A DNA stretch of 29,995 nt from NCBI GenBank assembly GCA_021639365.1, contig JAJXHK010000020.1, forward strand, positions 3,518 to 33,512, given 5' to 3'. Position numbers and translations under genes: made by a program. The notes beneath the pieces were generated by a model, which worked only from the letters and a program-made list of their open reading frames with translations, was not told the DNA's origin and did no database searches. This document shows positions 21,070 to 28,458 of the stretch, one piece after another; position 1 is the first letter of the stretch; each line of letters begins with the position of its first letter. The stretch comes from Collinsella aerofaciens (GTDB taxonomy: Bacteria > Actinomycetota > Coriobacteriia > Coriobacteriales > Coriobacteriaceae).

Positions 21070-22713
21070 TCACGCCCTATAGAACACGTTGTCGGCAAAG
21101 AAGTCGGCCGGGGACTCCACGCAGGCAATCTCGCCGTCAAACATCATGGCGACGTCGTCGGCTACCTGCTCGGCAAAGTCCAAATCGTGCGTAGCCATGA
21201 TGACGGTGCCGCCAGCCTTCGCATGGTCGCGCAGGGCGCGGGCGATGATGCGGCGGCTCTCCGGGTCCAAGCCCTTCGTGGGCTCGTCAAACAGCAGCAG
21301 CTCGGGGCCAATCAGCAGCAGCTTTGCCAGCGCGAGCAGCTGGCGCTGTCCGCCCGAGAGGTCGTAGGGGTGACGCGTCTCCAGGCCGTCCAATCCCAGT
21401 TGCGCCGCACGCTCCCGCGCCAAGTTCTCGTCATATCCGCAGGTCGAGGCCCATTCCATCAGCTCATCGCGAACCGTCTCGGCAACCAGCAATGCTTTGG
21501 GATTCTGAGGCAGCAGCGCCGCCGAGGCCGCTCCGCGCACCATGCGGCCGCGCTGTAGCTTGGCGGTCTTGGCCAGCACCGAAAGCATCGTCGACTTACC
21601 GCAGCCGTTACCGCCCACGATCGCATGCACCGCACCGGCCGAAAACGCCACGTCGAGTCCGCGCAGCACCCAACCGCCCGCGCGATCGTAGCGAAACCAG
21701 CCTTCCGACAGGGTGGTAGCCGACCCGCCGTGCATTTTTTGGAGTATTCTGCTTCCATCCGTGCGCGGGAAGGCTTCCGAGCCGTTCTTGAGCGACGTTT
21801 GCGCCACAAATTCGGACGATTTGTCCAATTCCGAACTTTTTTTCGCGCTCGATACGTCCACGGGCGACTCCAGAGAGCCCAAACTGTCCTCACGCCTGCT
21901 GAATACTCCTGTTTTTGCACATCGGATGGCACCCCACCCCAACATGTCATCGGAAAACAGCGATTCTCGGCGTCCCAAAGAAGCCATATCCGCCACCTCG
22001 CGCACGCGGCCGCCCTCAATTCGGTACGCGCACGTCGCATACTCGAGCATCGGCCGCGGTTGATGCGTAGCCACAACAACCGTGCAGCCCAGCTCACGGT
22101 TCACGCGAAACAGCGCGTGCAGGAAATTCTTCTCCGCGACCGGATCAAGCTGAGACGTGGGCTCGTCGAGCAGCAGCACGCGCGGGCGTAGCGTCAGAAC
22201 GGCCGCCAACGACAGCAACTGTTTGCGACCACCCGAAAGCGTGTCAGTATCGCGGTGAAGCCAATCTTCCAGCCCAAAGAAATAGCTGGTCTCAGCTACG
22301 CGACGGCGCATCTCGTCGCGCGACACACCCAGATTCTCTAGGCCAAACGCCATCTCGTGCCACACGGTTTCGCACACGATCTGGTTCTCGGGATCCTGGA
22401 ACACATAACCCACGCGCTCCGCCGATGCCCGCACGTCCATGTCGGCGACGGGCTCGCCCAGCACGCGCAGCTCGCCGGAGCGCGTACCCGCCGGAGCGAT
22501 CTCGGGCTTGAGCAGCGACAGCAGCGTCGATTTGCCCGACCCGGTACCGCCAACAAGCAGCGCAAACGCACCTTGGGAAACACGCCAATCAAGTCCCTCG
22601 AGCACCGGTGCCTCGGCCCCGGGATAGGCAAAACTAAGGCCTCGCACCTCAATCGCCAGCGCGGCCGAGCCATATGCCACACCCGCCGCCGAGCTCCTAT
22701 CAAACCGAGCCAT
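21070..22713 (-). CDS. ECF transporter ATPase, two ABC domains fused (EcfA1-EcfA2 type)
   Basis: One 547-residue protein carries both ATPases of an energy-coupling factor module. Domain 1 has Walker A GGTGSGKST at 55-63, signature LSGGRKQ at 159-165 and Walker B VLLLDEP at 179-185. Domain 2 has Walker A GGNGCGKST at 367-375, LSGGQRQ at 452-458 and LLLFDEP at about 472-478. It powers import through EcfT and the S component. The linker (about 265-328) has a composition unlike the domains (Ser/Lys/Glu-rich) and coincides with a 189-bp segment bounded by inverted repeats. The start overlaps the ecfT stop (TGATG); the gene ends in TGA. The fused form is known in actinobacteria. Confidence 0.93.
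   Translation of the reverse strand: MARFDRSSAAGVAYGSAALAIEVRGLSFAYPGAEAPVLEGLDWRVSQGAFALLVGGTGSGKSTLLSLLKPEIAPAGTRSGELRVLGEPVADMDVRASAERVGYVFQDPENQIVCETVWHEMAFGLENLGVSRDEMRRRVAETSYFFGLEDWLHRDTDTLSGGRKQLLSLAAVLTLRPRVLLLDEPTSQLDPVAEKNFLHALFRVNRELGCTVVVATHQPRPMLEYATCAYRIEGGRVREVADMASLGRRESLFSDDMLGWGAIRCAKTGVFSRREDSLGSLESPVDVSSAKKSSELDKSSEFVAQTSLKNGSEAFPRTDGSRILQKMHGGSATTLSEGWFRYDRAGGWVLRGLDVAFSAGAVHAIVGGNGCGKSTMLSVLAKTAKLQRGRMVRGAASAALLPQNPKALLVAETVRDELMEWASTCGYDENLARERAAQLGLDGLETRHPYDLSGGQRQLLALAKLLLIGPELLLFDEPTKGLDPESRRIIARALRDHAKAGGTVIMATHDLDFAEQVADDVAMMFDGEIACVESPADFFADNVFYRA
21731..21919. repeat. Inverted-repeat-bounded segment inside the EcfA linker
   Basis: Left end TGCATTTTTTGGAGTATTC and right end GAATACTCCTGTTTTTGCA are imperfect terminal inverted repeats. 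The 189-bp interval is exactly 63 codons, so the ATPase frame is kept. A smaller internal palindrome (AATTCGGAC...GTCCAATT) lies near 21810. The composition is less GC-rich than in the ABC domains. Confidence 0.5.
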
Positions 22714-23600
22714 CAGCCAAACCTCTTCTCGTCAATCGCGTGCAGCACACAGGGCAACACCATCCAAGCCGCGTACACAATATAGCCAGGCCACGGCGCC
22801 GGCACCGAAAGCTGCGGGTAAAACGAATACTGCGTTGTCGCGGTCCATGCCACCGCCACCGCGGCGGCACCAAACACCGCAAGTCCAACCAGCGCGGCAG
22901 CGTCGCCGCGCCTCAGCCGATACCGCGCATACGTCGTACGACGCGTCGCGGCACCCCACCCGCGCGAGCGCATCGCGTCCGCGCGCTCCAGCGAATCTTC
23001 CATGCCCCAGCCCATCAACACACTCGATGCCCGCAAGCGCGAACGCACGGGGTCGGCCGGCGCGCGGTCCGGCACGTCAATCGCATCTTGCACCGCCAGT
23101 ACCGTGCGGCCGCGGCGCAAAAACTGCGGGATAAGCCTCATGCACATCGAGATCATGAGCGCAATCACCGGCGCGGCGTTACCCAAAAGCGCAAGCACCT
23201 TGTCGTAGCTAAGAATCGACGCCGCCGCCTCAAACCACAGCACGCTCGCCACAAACAGCCCGCCCATGCACAGGCCGTATACCATGCTCTCCAGATACAC
23301 CGCGCGCATGCCAATACGGAACAGCTCCGTCGAGCCCGAGGCGCTAAACAGCGGATTGAGCACCGCAACGATCAAAATCACCGGCAGCTGCCAGCGGAGC
23401 GCGCCCAGCGTGCGGGCAGCCCCACGCGTCGCAAATCCATACGCCAGCCCGCCCGCAAGTGACAGCGCAATCAGCACCGGCTGCATCGAGAACATAGTGA
23501 GCCCCAGCGTCAGCACTATATAGAGTGCCGGCACAGCCGGATGCGACATCGAGAATGCCGCGACGGGCTCGCCGCCAAACCCCTCTCGTATGTTGTCCAC
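22713..23600 (-). CDS. ECF transporter T component (EcfT-like membrane coupling protein)
   Basis: This is the transmembrane coupling subunit of the ECF module. It begins with FSMSHPAVPALY and MFSMQPVLIALSL, the typical N-terminal pattern of EcfT, followed by about five hydrophobic segments. The cytoplasmic coupling helices end in the Ala/Ser-Arg-Gly motif (ADAMRSRGWG), which contacts the ATPases. The start is uncertain. The open frame runs back to 23771 but enters the glmU promoter region, and that part looks non-coding. GTG at 23600, shortly before the conserved region, was chosen (295 residues); ATG at 23549 is an alternative. It is first in the T-A-S operon and divergent from glmU; its UGA stop overlaps the ATPase ATG. 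Confidence 0.8.
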   Translation of the reverse strand: MDNIREGFGGEPVAAFSMSHPAVPALYIVLTLGLTMFSMQPVLIALSLAGGLAYGFATRGAARTLGALRWQLPVILIVAVLNPLFSASGSTELFRIGMRAVYLESMVYGLCMGGLFVASVLWFEAAASILSYDKVLALLGNAAPVIALMISMCMRLIPQFLRRGRTVLAVQDAIDVPDRAPADPVRSRLRASSVLMGWGMEDSLERADAMRSRGWGAATRRTTYARYRLRRGDAAALVGLAVFGAAAVAVAWTATTQYSFYPQLSVPAPWPGYIVYAAWMVLPCVLHAIDEKRFG

Positions 23601-23799
23601 GGGTACCCCCGTCCCCTCGCTCAAACAACAGCTCCGCAGCACCGCCAACGCCGCACGCAAGCAGTGCAAACGCCACGCCGGCGACGCAAGCCTCAACCGC
23701 CGCAAACCAATCGTTACGCGCTCGTCATATGCCTGCGGTATCATATTGCGCCGTGTATCGTTTCCAAACACACGTCTCTATAACGTAACAGGAGATCAC

Positions 23800-25212
23800 A
23801 TGGACGCAACCGCAATTATCCTCGCTGCCGGCGAGGGCACCCGCATGAAGTCGAACCACTGCAAGGTTTCGCACAAGATCCTGGGCAAGCCCATGGTCCA
23901 GTGGATCGTCGACGCTACCATCAAGGCCGGCTGCAGCCGCGTCGTGGTTGTCATCGGCAGCCACGCCGACGAGATGCGCGCCCTTATCGACGGCGCCTAC
24001 GCCAACAGCGCCACCAAGGTCGAGTGCGTCGAGCAGACCAAGCGTCTGGGCACAGGCCACGCCGTGAAGGTCGCGCTCGAGGCCTGTGGCATCACCGAGG
24101 GTCCGGTCGTCGTGCTCAACGGCGATCTGCCGCTCATCACCGCCGACACCGTCGCCAAGTTCGCGCAAACCGTCGCCACCGGCGAGCTCGCCTGCACCGT
24201 CATGACCATGACCCCGCCCGATCCTTTCGGCTACGGCCGCATCAAGCTGGGCGCCGATGGTCAGATCGAGCGCATCATCGAGCAGAAGGACTGCACGCCC
24301 GAGCAGGCCGCCACGCTGCTGGAGTGCAACGCCGGCTGCTACGCCTTCGACGGCGCGCAGCTCGCCGCCCACATTAACGAGATCGGCAACGACAACGCGC
24401 AATCCGAGTACTACCTGCCCGACATGCTCGAGATCCTCAAAGGCCACGGCCAGGCTGTCTCCATCTTCCACTGCGACGACTACCGCGACGGCCTGGGCGT
24501 CAACAGCCGCATCCAGCTCGCACAGCTCACCGCCATCGCGCGCGACCGCATCAACGAGCACTGGATGGCCGAGGGCGTTACCTTCATCGACCCCACGCAG
24601 GCCTGGATCGGCCCCGATGCCACCATCGGCCGCGATACCGTCGTGTGGCCGCAGACGCACCTGATCGGCCACGTCACCGTGGGCGAGGAGTGCCAGCTCG
24701 GTCCCAACAGCCGCCTCACCGACACCACCGTCGGCAGCGGCTGCGTCATCGACGAGACCATCGCCATCGAGGCCGTCATCGAGAACGGCGTCGACTGCGG
24801 CCCGCGCGCCTACCTGCGCCCGGGCACCCACATGCTCGACGGATCCAAGGCCGGCACGCACGTGGAGATCAAGAAGTCCACGATCGGCGAGGGTTCCAAG
24901 GTGCCCCACCTGTCCTACATCGGCGACACCACCATGGGCTCCGGCGTCAACGTGGGCGCGGGCTCCATCACCTGCAACTACGACGGCGTCCACAAGCACA
25001 AGACCGTCATCGGCAAGGACGCCTTCATTGGCTCCGACACCATGATGGTCGCACCCGCCCAGATCGGCGACGGCGCACTCGTGGCCGCCGGCTCCGTCAT
25101 CACCGAGCCGGTCCCGGCCGACGCACTTGGCCTGGGTCGTGCCCGTCAGGTAAATATTGAGGGCTGGGCCGCCGATTATCGCCGCCGTCTGCACGAGGAC
25201 GACGAGGTATAA
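23800..25212 (+). CDS. glmU: Bifunctional UDP-GlcNAc pyrophosphorylase / GlcN-1-P acetyltransferase
   Basis: This 470-residue enzyme makes UDP-GlcNAc, the precursor of peptidoglycan, in two steps. The N-terminal uridylyltransferase has LAAGEGTRMKS, GTGHAVK and NGDLPL. The C-terminal left-handed beta-helix shows hexapeptide repeats from about residue 250 (IGPDATIGRDTVVWP and others) and the acetyltransferase-site region NVGAGSITCNYDGVHKHKT. ATG at 23800 follows CAGGAGATCAC; a longer upstream frame overlaps the divergent ecfT and was rejected. Length is usual for the family. The next gene is prs, but a strong terminator separates the two, so prs has its own transcription start. Confidence 0.96.
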   Translation: MDATAIILAAGEGTRMKSNHCKVSHKILGKPMVQWIVDATIKAGCSRVVVVIGSHADEMRALIDGAYANSATKVECVEQTKRLGTGHAVKVALEACGITEGPVVVLNGDLPLITADTVAKFAQTVATGELACTVMTMTPPDPFGYGRIKLGADGQIERIIEQKDCTPEQAATLLECNAGCYAFDGAQLAAHINEIGNDNAQSEYYLPDMLEILKGHGQAVSIFHCDDYRDGLGVNSRIQLAQLTAIARDRINEHWMAEGVTFIDPTQAWIGPDATIGRDTVVWPQTHLIGHVTVGEECQLGPNSRLTDTTVGSGCVIDETIAIEAVIENGVDCGPRAYLRPGTHMLDGSKAGTHVEIKKSTIGEGSKVPHLSYIGDTTMGSGVNVGAGSITCNYDGVHKHKTVIGKDAFIGSDTMMVAPAQIGDGALVAAGSVITEPVPADALGLGRARQVNIEGWAADYRRRLHEDDEV

Positions 25213-25231
25213 CGTTTTACCAAGCATCTAA

Positions 25232-25261
25232 GGAGCTGCTCCATGGGGGCGGCTCCTTTTT
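25232..25261 (+). terminator. glmU terminator
   Basis: GGAGCTGCTCC and GGGGCGGCTCC pair over 11 bp (two G-U) with loop ATG, followed by TTTTT, 19 bases after the glmU stop. Confidence 0.92.
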
Positions 25262-25352
25262 CTATCGTGACCTGCGCAACCGGATGAGTGGTCGGTTCGT
25301 GTCCGTTGACGGTAAAGACGTTATCAAGACTCGATAAACCCCGCCGCGCGGT

Positions 25353-25358
25353 TACAAT
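25353..25358 (+). promoter_or_regulatory. Possible -10 box of prs
   Basis: TACAAT (GGTTACAATGC) lies 44 bases before the prs ATG and downstream of the glmU terminator, so a promoter is required in this gap. A TTGACG at about 25304 is too far upstream to pair with it. Confidence 0.45.
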
Positions 25359-25402
25359 GCAACAAGGCATCTATATGGCATTCGATATAAAGGAGAAGGG
25401 TA

Positions 25403-26389
25403 ATGCCGATTAATGATCCCGAGAAGTCGGAGAATATGCGCAAGTCCATCCGCGTGTATTCCGGTTCCTCCAACCGTCCCCTCGCTCAGAAGATCGCTGA
25501 GTACCTTGGGGTCGAGCTTTCGGGCCTTACGCTAAAGCAGTTCGCCAATGGTGAGATTTACGCCCGCTACGACGAGACCGTCCGCGGCGCCGACGTCTTC
25601 CTGATTCAGTCCGTGGCCGGCGGCAACGTCAACGACATGCTCATGGAGCTGCTCATCGCCACCGACGCTGCCAAGCGCGCATCCGCCCGCTCCATCACCG
25701 CCGTTATCACCCACTACGGCTATGCCCGCCAGGACCGCAAGGCCGGCCCGCGCGAGCCCATCACCGCCCGCCTCGTCGCCAACCTGCTCGAGCGCGCCGG
25801 CGTCAACCGCATCATCACCCTCGACCTGCACCAGGGTCAGATCCAGGGCTTCTTCGATATCCCGGTTAACCACCTGTCCGCGCTGCCGCTGTTTGGCCAG
25901 TACTACAACGACATGCACTTCGACACCGACAACCTGGTTGTCGTCTCCCCCGACGTGGGTCGTGCCAAGGCCGCCAAGAAGCTGTCCGACATGCTCGGCT
26001 GCGACCTGGCCATCGCCCACAAGGGCCGTCCGCGCCACAACGCCGCCGAGGTCATGGGCATCATCGGTGACATCAAGGGCAAGACCTGCATCATCAACGA
26101 CGACATGATCGACACCGCTGGCACCCTGTGCGCCAACGTCAAGGAGCTCAAGGCCATGGGCGCCGGCGACATCTACGTGTGCGCCACCCACGGCATCTTC
26201 TCCGGCCCGGCCATCGAGCGTCTGAACGACGCCCCCATCGTCGAGTGCGTCGTCACCGACGCCATCCCCGTCGAGGTCGGCGGCAAGATCAAGACCATCT
26301 CGGTCGCCGAGGAGTTCGCTCAGGCCATTTCCGCCGTTTACCACGAGGAGCCCGTCTCCACGCTCGTCGGCGGCGACTTCGCGCTGTAA
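25403..26389 (+). CDS. prs: Ribose-phosphate pyrophosphokinase (PRPP synthetase)
   Basis: This 328-residue enzyme transfers pyrophosphate from ATP to ribose 5-phosphate, giving PRPP for nucleotide, His and Trp synthesis. Visible motifs are FANGEIYARY near the N-terminus, RQDRKAGPREPITARLVA (the ATP/flexible region), DLHQGQIQGFFDIPVNHL and the PRPP-binding loop NDDMIDTAGT. The N-terminus has about ten extra residues before the conserved start. AAAGGAG precedes the ATG. Class I (phosphate-dependent) membership follows from the motifs. It is followed by a perfect 28-bp hairpin. Confidence 0.96.
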   Translation: MPINDPEKSENMRKSIRVYSGSSNRPLAQKIAEYLGVELSGLTLKQFANGEIYARYDETVRGADVFLIQSVAGGNVNDMLMELLIATDAAKRASARSITAVITHYGYARQDRKAGPREPITARLVANLLERAGVNRIITLDLHQGQIQGFFDIPVNHLSALPLFGQYYNDMHFDTDNLVVVSPDVGRAKAAKKLSDMLGCDLAIAHKGRPRHNAAEVMGIIGDIKGKTCIINDDMIDTAGTLCANVKELKAMGAGDIYVCATHGIFSGPAIERLNDAPIVECVVTDAIPVEVGGKIKTISVAEEFAQAISAVYHEEPVSTLVGGDFAL

Positions 26390-26417
26390 TCGCATCGTCC
26401 TTGCAACCCGGCGCATC

Positions 26418-26495
26418 GCCGTCGGAACAGAAGAAACCCCCGCGCTCCCCCTTGCTTCGCAAAGGTCGCGCGGGGGTTTCTTCTGTTCCGACGGC
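26418..26495. terminator. Perfect 28-bp-stem hairpin after prs
   Basis: Arms 26418-26445 and 26468-26495 are exact reverse complements over 28 bases (GCCGTCGGAACAGAAGAAAC, then CCCCGCGC) around a 22-base loop. GCGCGGGGGTTTCTTCTG in the descending arm resembles a terminator with an interrupted U-run on both strands. Confidence 0.75.
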
Positions 26496-26614
26496 TCGCT
26501 CTGCCGCGGCCGCGCTTTTGTCTGGTGGGATTTCGCTGAAACGAAGTCTCGCCTTCGGCGGGCGTGGTAGCCTTTGTCGTTGATTAAACTTTTATGTGTA
26601 ACGGAAGGACAAAT

Positions 26615-27244
26615 ATGGCAGCTGCACAGCCGCTTAAGATTCGCATGGTTGCCGGACTTGGCAACCCTGGCGAGGAATATGCCGAGACCCGCCACAACGC
26701 CGGCTTTAAGGCAATCGACGAGCTGGCCCGTCAGGCCGGCGTCACGTACTGGAAAAACCAGGCCGGCGCCGAGGTCGCGCTCATCAATATCAACGATGCC
26801 GAGGAAGAGGGCGGCAAGCGCCAGATCGTGCTGGTCAAGCCGCAGTCGTATATGAATACCTCGGGCGGCCCCATCTCCAAGCTCTGCCGCGAGCACAAGA
26901 TCAAGGCCGAGGAGCTACTCGTGATTCACGACGAGCTCGACATCCCCGCCGGTGACGTGCGCGTCAAGGTGGGCGGTGGCCACGCCGGCCACAACGGCCT
27001 GCGCTCCATCATCGACAAGATGGGCAGCCGCGACTTTAGTCGCATCCGCACCGGTATCGGCAACCCTCCCGGCAAGATGGCCGTGGCAGACTACGTGCTC
27101 AAACAGCTGCGCGCCCGCGAGGCCGATGACTTCCAGGACACCTGCGCCCGCGCCGCCGACGCCGCCGGCCTGGCCATCGTGCACGGCGTGATCTATGCCC
27201 GCGACCACGTCAACGGCGCCGCTTCCGCCAACGGCAAACACTAA
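26615..27244 (+). CDS. pth: Peptidyl-tRNA hydrolase
   Basis: This 209-residue enzyme frees tRNA from peptidyl-tRNA that drops off ribosomes. Conserved sites are GLGNPGEEYAETRHNAGF with the catalytic His27 and Asn28, KPQSYMNTSGG with the substrate Asn, VIHDELDIPAG with the catalytic Asp, and GGGHAGHNGLRS. The ATG at 26615 follows GGAAGGA by 7 bases; an in-frame ATG seven codons upstream has no such site. The glmU-prs-pth order is common in bacteria, although terminators here break the genes into separate units. Confidence 0.96.
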   Translation: MAAAQPLKIRMVAGLGNPGEEYAETRHNAGFKAIDELARQAGVTYWKNQAGAEVALININDAEEEGGKRQIVLVKPQSYMNTSGGPISKLCREHKIKAEELLVIHDELDIPAGDVRVKVGGGHAGHNGLRSIIDKMGSRDFSRIRTGIGNPPGKMAVADYVLKQLRAREADDFQDTCARAADAAGLAIVHGVIYARDHVNGAASANGKH

Positions 27245-27246
27245 AA

Positions 27247-27444
27247 CCTACCATTTAGGGACAGGTTTATTTTGGCAGGTTTTATCTGCGGAAACGCCAC
27301 GGTGGCCGCATCGCAATAAACCCCGCACTGCCATACACACATAGCGCCCCAAAGGGGGCCGGCCTCAACGAAGCGCGAGGCCGGCCCCCTTTGCCGTTTT
27401 GCCTGATAAAACCGACCAAAATAAACCTATCCCTATTTGGTAGG
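27247..27444. repeat. Large inverted repeat D with GGGACAGGTTTATTTTGG tag
   Basis: Arms 27247-27286 and 27405-27444 are 40-bp inverted repeats matching at 35 positions (CCTACCATTTAGGGACAGGT, then TTATTTTGGCAGGTTTTATC). The 118-bp interior holds a GC-rich terminator-like hairpin. The GGGACAGG style tag resembles those at 19831 and 29950 but is another family. No coding sequence is present. Confidence 0.85.
27351..27392. terminator. Terminator hairpin within repeat D
   Basis: AAAGGGGGCCGGCCTC and GAGGCCGGCCCCCTTT form a perfect 16-bp stem around AACGAAGCGC. It probably ends pth transcription and is near-symmetrical for the other direction. Confidence 0.8.
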
Positions 27445-27507
27445 TCGAAGTGGATAAACCCTTTTCCCAACCGCCGAAGACACACGTAAACAGCATGTCC
27501 ATGAGGG

Positions 27508-27513
27508 TATAAT
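27508..27513 (+). promoter_or_regulatory. -10 box of the nfnAB operon
   Basis: A consensus TATAAT lies 111 bases before nfnA and downstream of the terminator in repeat D. The -35 region at 17-18 bp (around CGTAAA) is poor. The roughly 100-base leader contains a short hairpin (GCACAACGCCTGTGC), so leader-based control is possible. Confidence 0.55.
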
Positions 27514-27618
27514 TTGCACCGTATGTCTGCACAACGCCTGTGCGCGTACGGTTTTATTCGGGCTACCGTCCATTTCCGTGGAGGCACGGTTCGGCGGCCC
27601 TAACAAGAGAGGGGTTCT

Positions 27619-28458
27619 ATGTATAAGATCCTGGAGAAGACGCAGTTCTCGGAGAAGGTGTTCAAGTTCCGCATCGAGGCGCCTGCGATCGCCAAACATG
27701 CGCACGCTGGACAGTTCCTCATGGTTCGCGCCAACGAGACGGGCGAGCGCGTCCCGTTTACCCTAGCTGGCTGGAACGGTGACGAGGGCTGGGTCGAGTT
27801 CATCTTCATGGTGATCGGCAAGACCACCGAGATGCTTTCCACCTACGAGGCCGGCGAGTCACTGCGCGACGTCGTGGGCCCGCTGGGCGTTCCCACCGAG
27901 ATGGCCGAGGGCCCCTGCGCCGTCATTGGCGGCGGCGTCGGCCTGGCAATTGCCTTCCCGGTCGCCAAGCACCTGGTCGAGACCGGTCACGAAGTTCACG
28001 CCATCATGGGCGCCCGCACCAAGGACCTCCTGCTCATGGAGGACCAGTTCCGCGAGCTCCTCGACGAGGACCACATCCACATCACCACTGACGATGGCTC
28101 CTACGGCGAGCAGGGCGTTGTCACCGCTCCGCTGGAGCGCCTGCTGCAGGACAAGGCCGTGAGCCAGGTCTTCTGCGTCGGCCCCGTTCCGATGATGAAG
28201 TTCTCGACCCTCACCGCCCAGAAGTACGACACCCCCATCACCGCGTCGCTCAACCCCATCATGGTTGACGGCACCGGTATGTGCGGCTGCTGCCGCGTCG
28301 AGGTGGGCGGCGTGACCAAGTTCGCTTGCGTCGACGGCCCCGACTTCGATGCCACCCTGGTCGACTGGGATGACCTTCGTGCCCGCCAGGCCGCTTACCG
28401 TTCCGAAGAGGGCGAGTCCCTCAAGGCCTATGAGGAAAAGAGCTGCGCATGCCACTAG
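27619..28458 (+). CDS. nfnA: NADH-dependent reduced ferredoxin:NADP+ oxidoreductase subunit A (NfnA-like)
   Basis: This 279-residue flavoprotein of the ferredoxin-NADP reductase / SudB family has an N-terminal FAD-binding barrel (GQFLMVRANETGERVPFTLA), an NAD-binding half (AVIGGGVGLAIAFPVAKHL) and a C-terminal [2Fe-2S] motif (GTGMCGCCRVEVGG ... FACVDGP). In NfnAB it takes electrons from NADH and, with subunit B, couples NADH and ferredoxin oxidation to NADP+ reduction (electron bifurcation, reversible). AGAGAGGGG precedes the ATG. The last 10 bases overlap the start of nfnB, a sign of tight coupling. Sulfide dehydrogenase or dihydroorotate dehydrogenase electron-transfer subunits are relatives, but the partner gene decides for Nfn. 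Confidence 0.9.
   Translation: MYKILEKTQFSEKVFKFRIEAPAIAKHAHAGQFLMVRANETGERVPFTLAGWNGDEGWVEFIFMVIGKTTEMLSTYEAGESLRDVVGPLGVPTEMAEGPCAVIGGGVGLAIAFPVAKHLVETGHEVHAIMGARTKDLLLMEDQFRELLDEDHIHITTDDGSYGEQGVVTAPLERLLQDKAVSQVFCVGPVPMMKFSTLTAQKYDTPITASLNPIMVDGTGMCGCCRVEVGGVTKFACVDGPDFDATLVDWDDLRARQAAYRSEEGESLKAYEEKSCACH

Noticed and set aside
23601..23799. Riboswitch upstream of the ECF operon
   Set aside because: I could not find a conserved aptamer core or a terminator in this short divergent region.
23725..25227. 500-codon minus-strand frame opposite glmU
   Set aside because: Antisense shadow, Asp/Gly/Val-rich without motifs. The same applies to 25532-26896 opposite prs.
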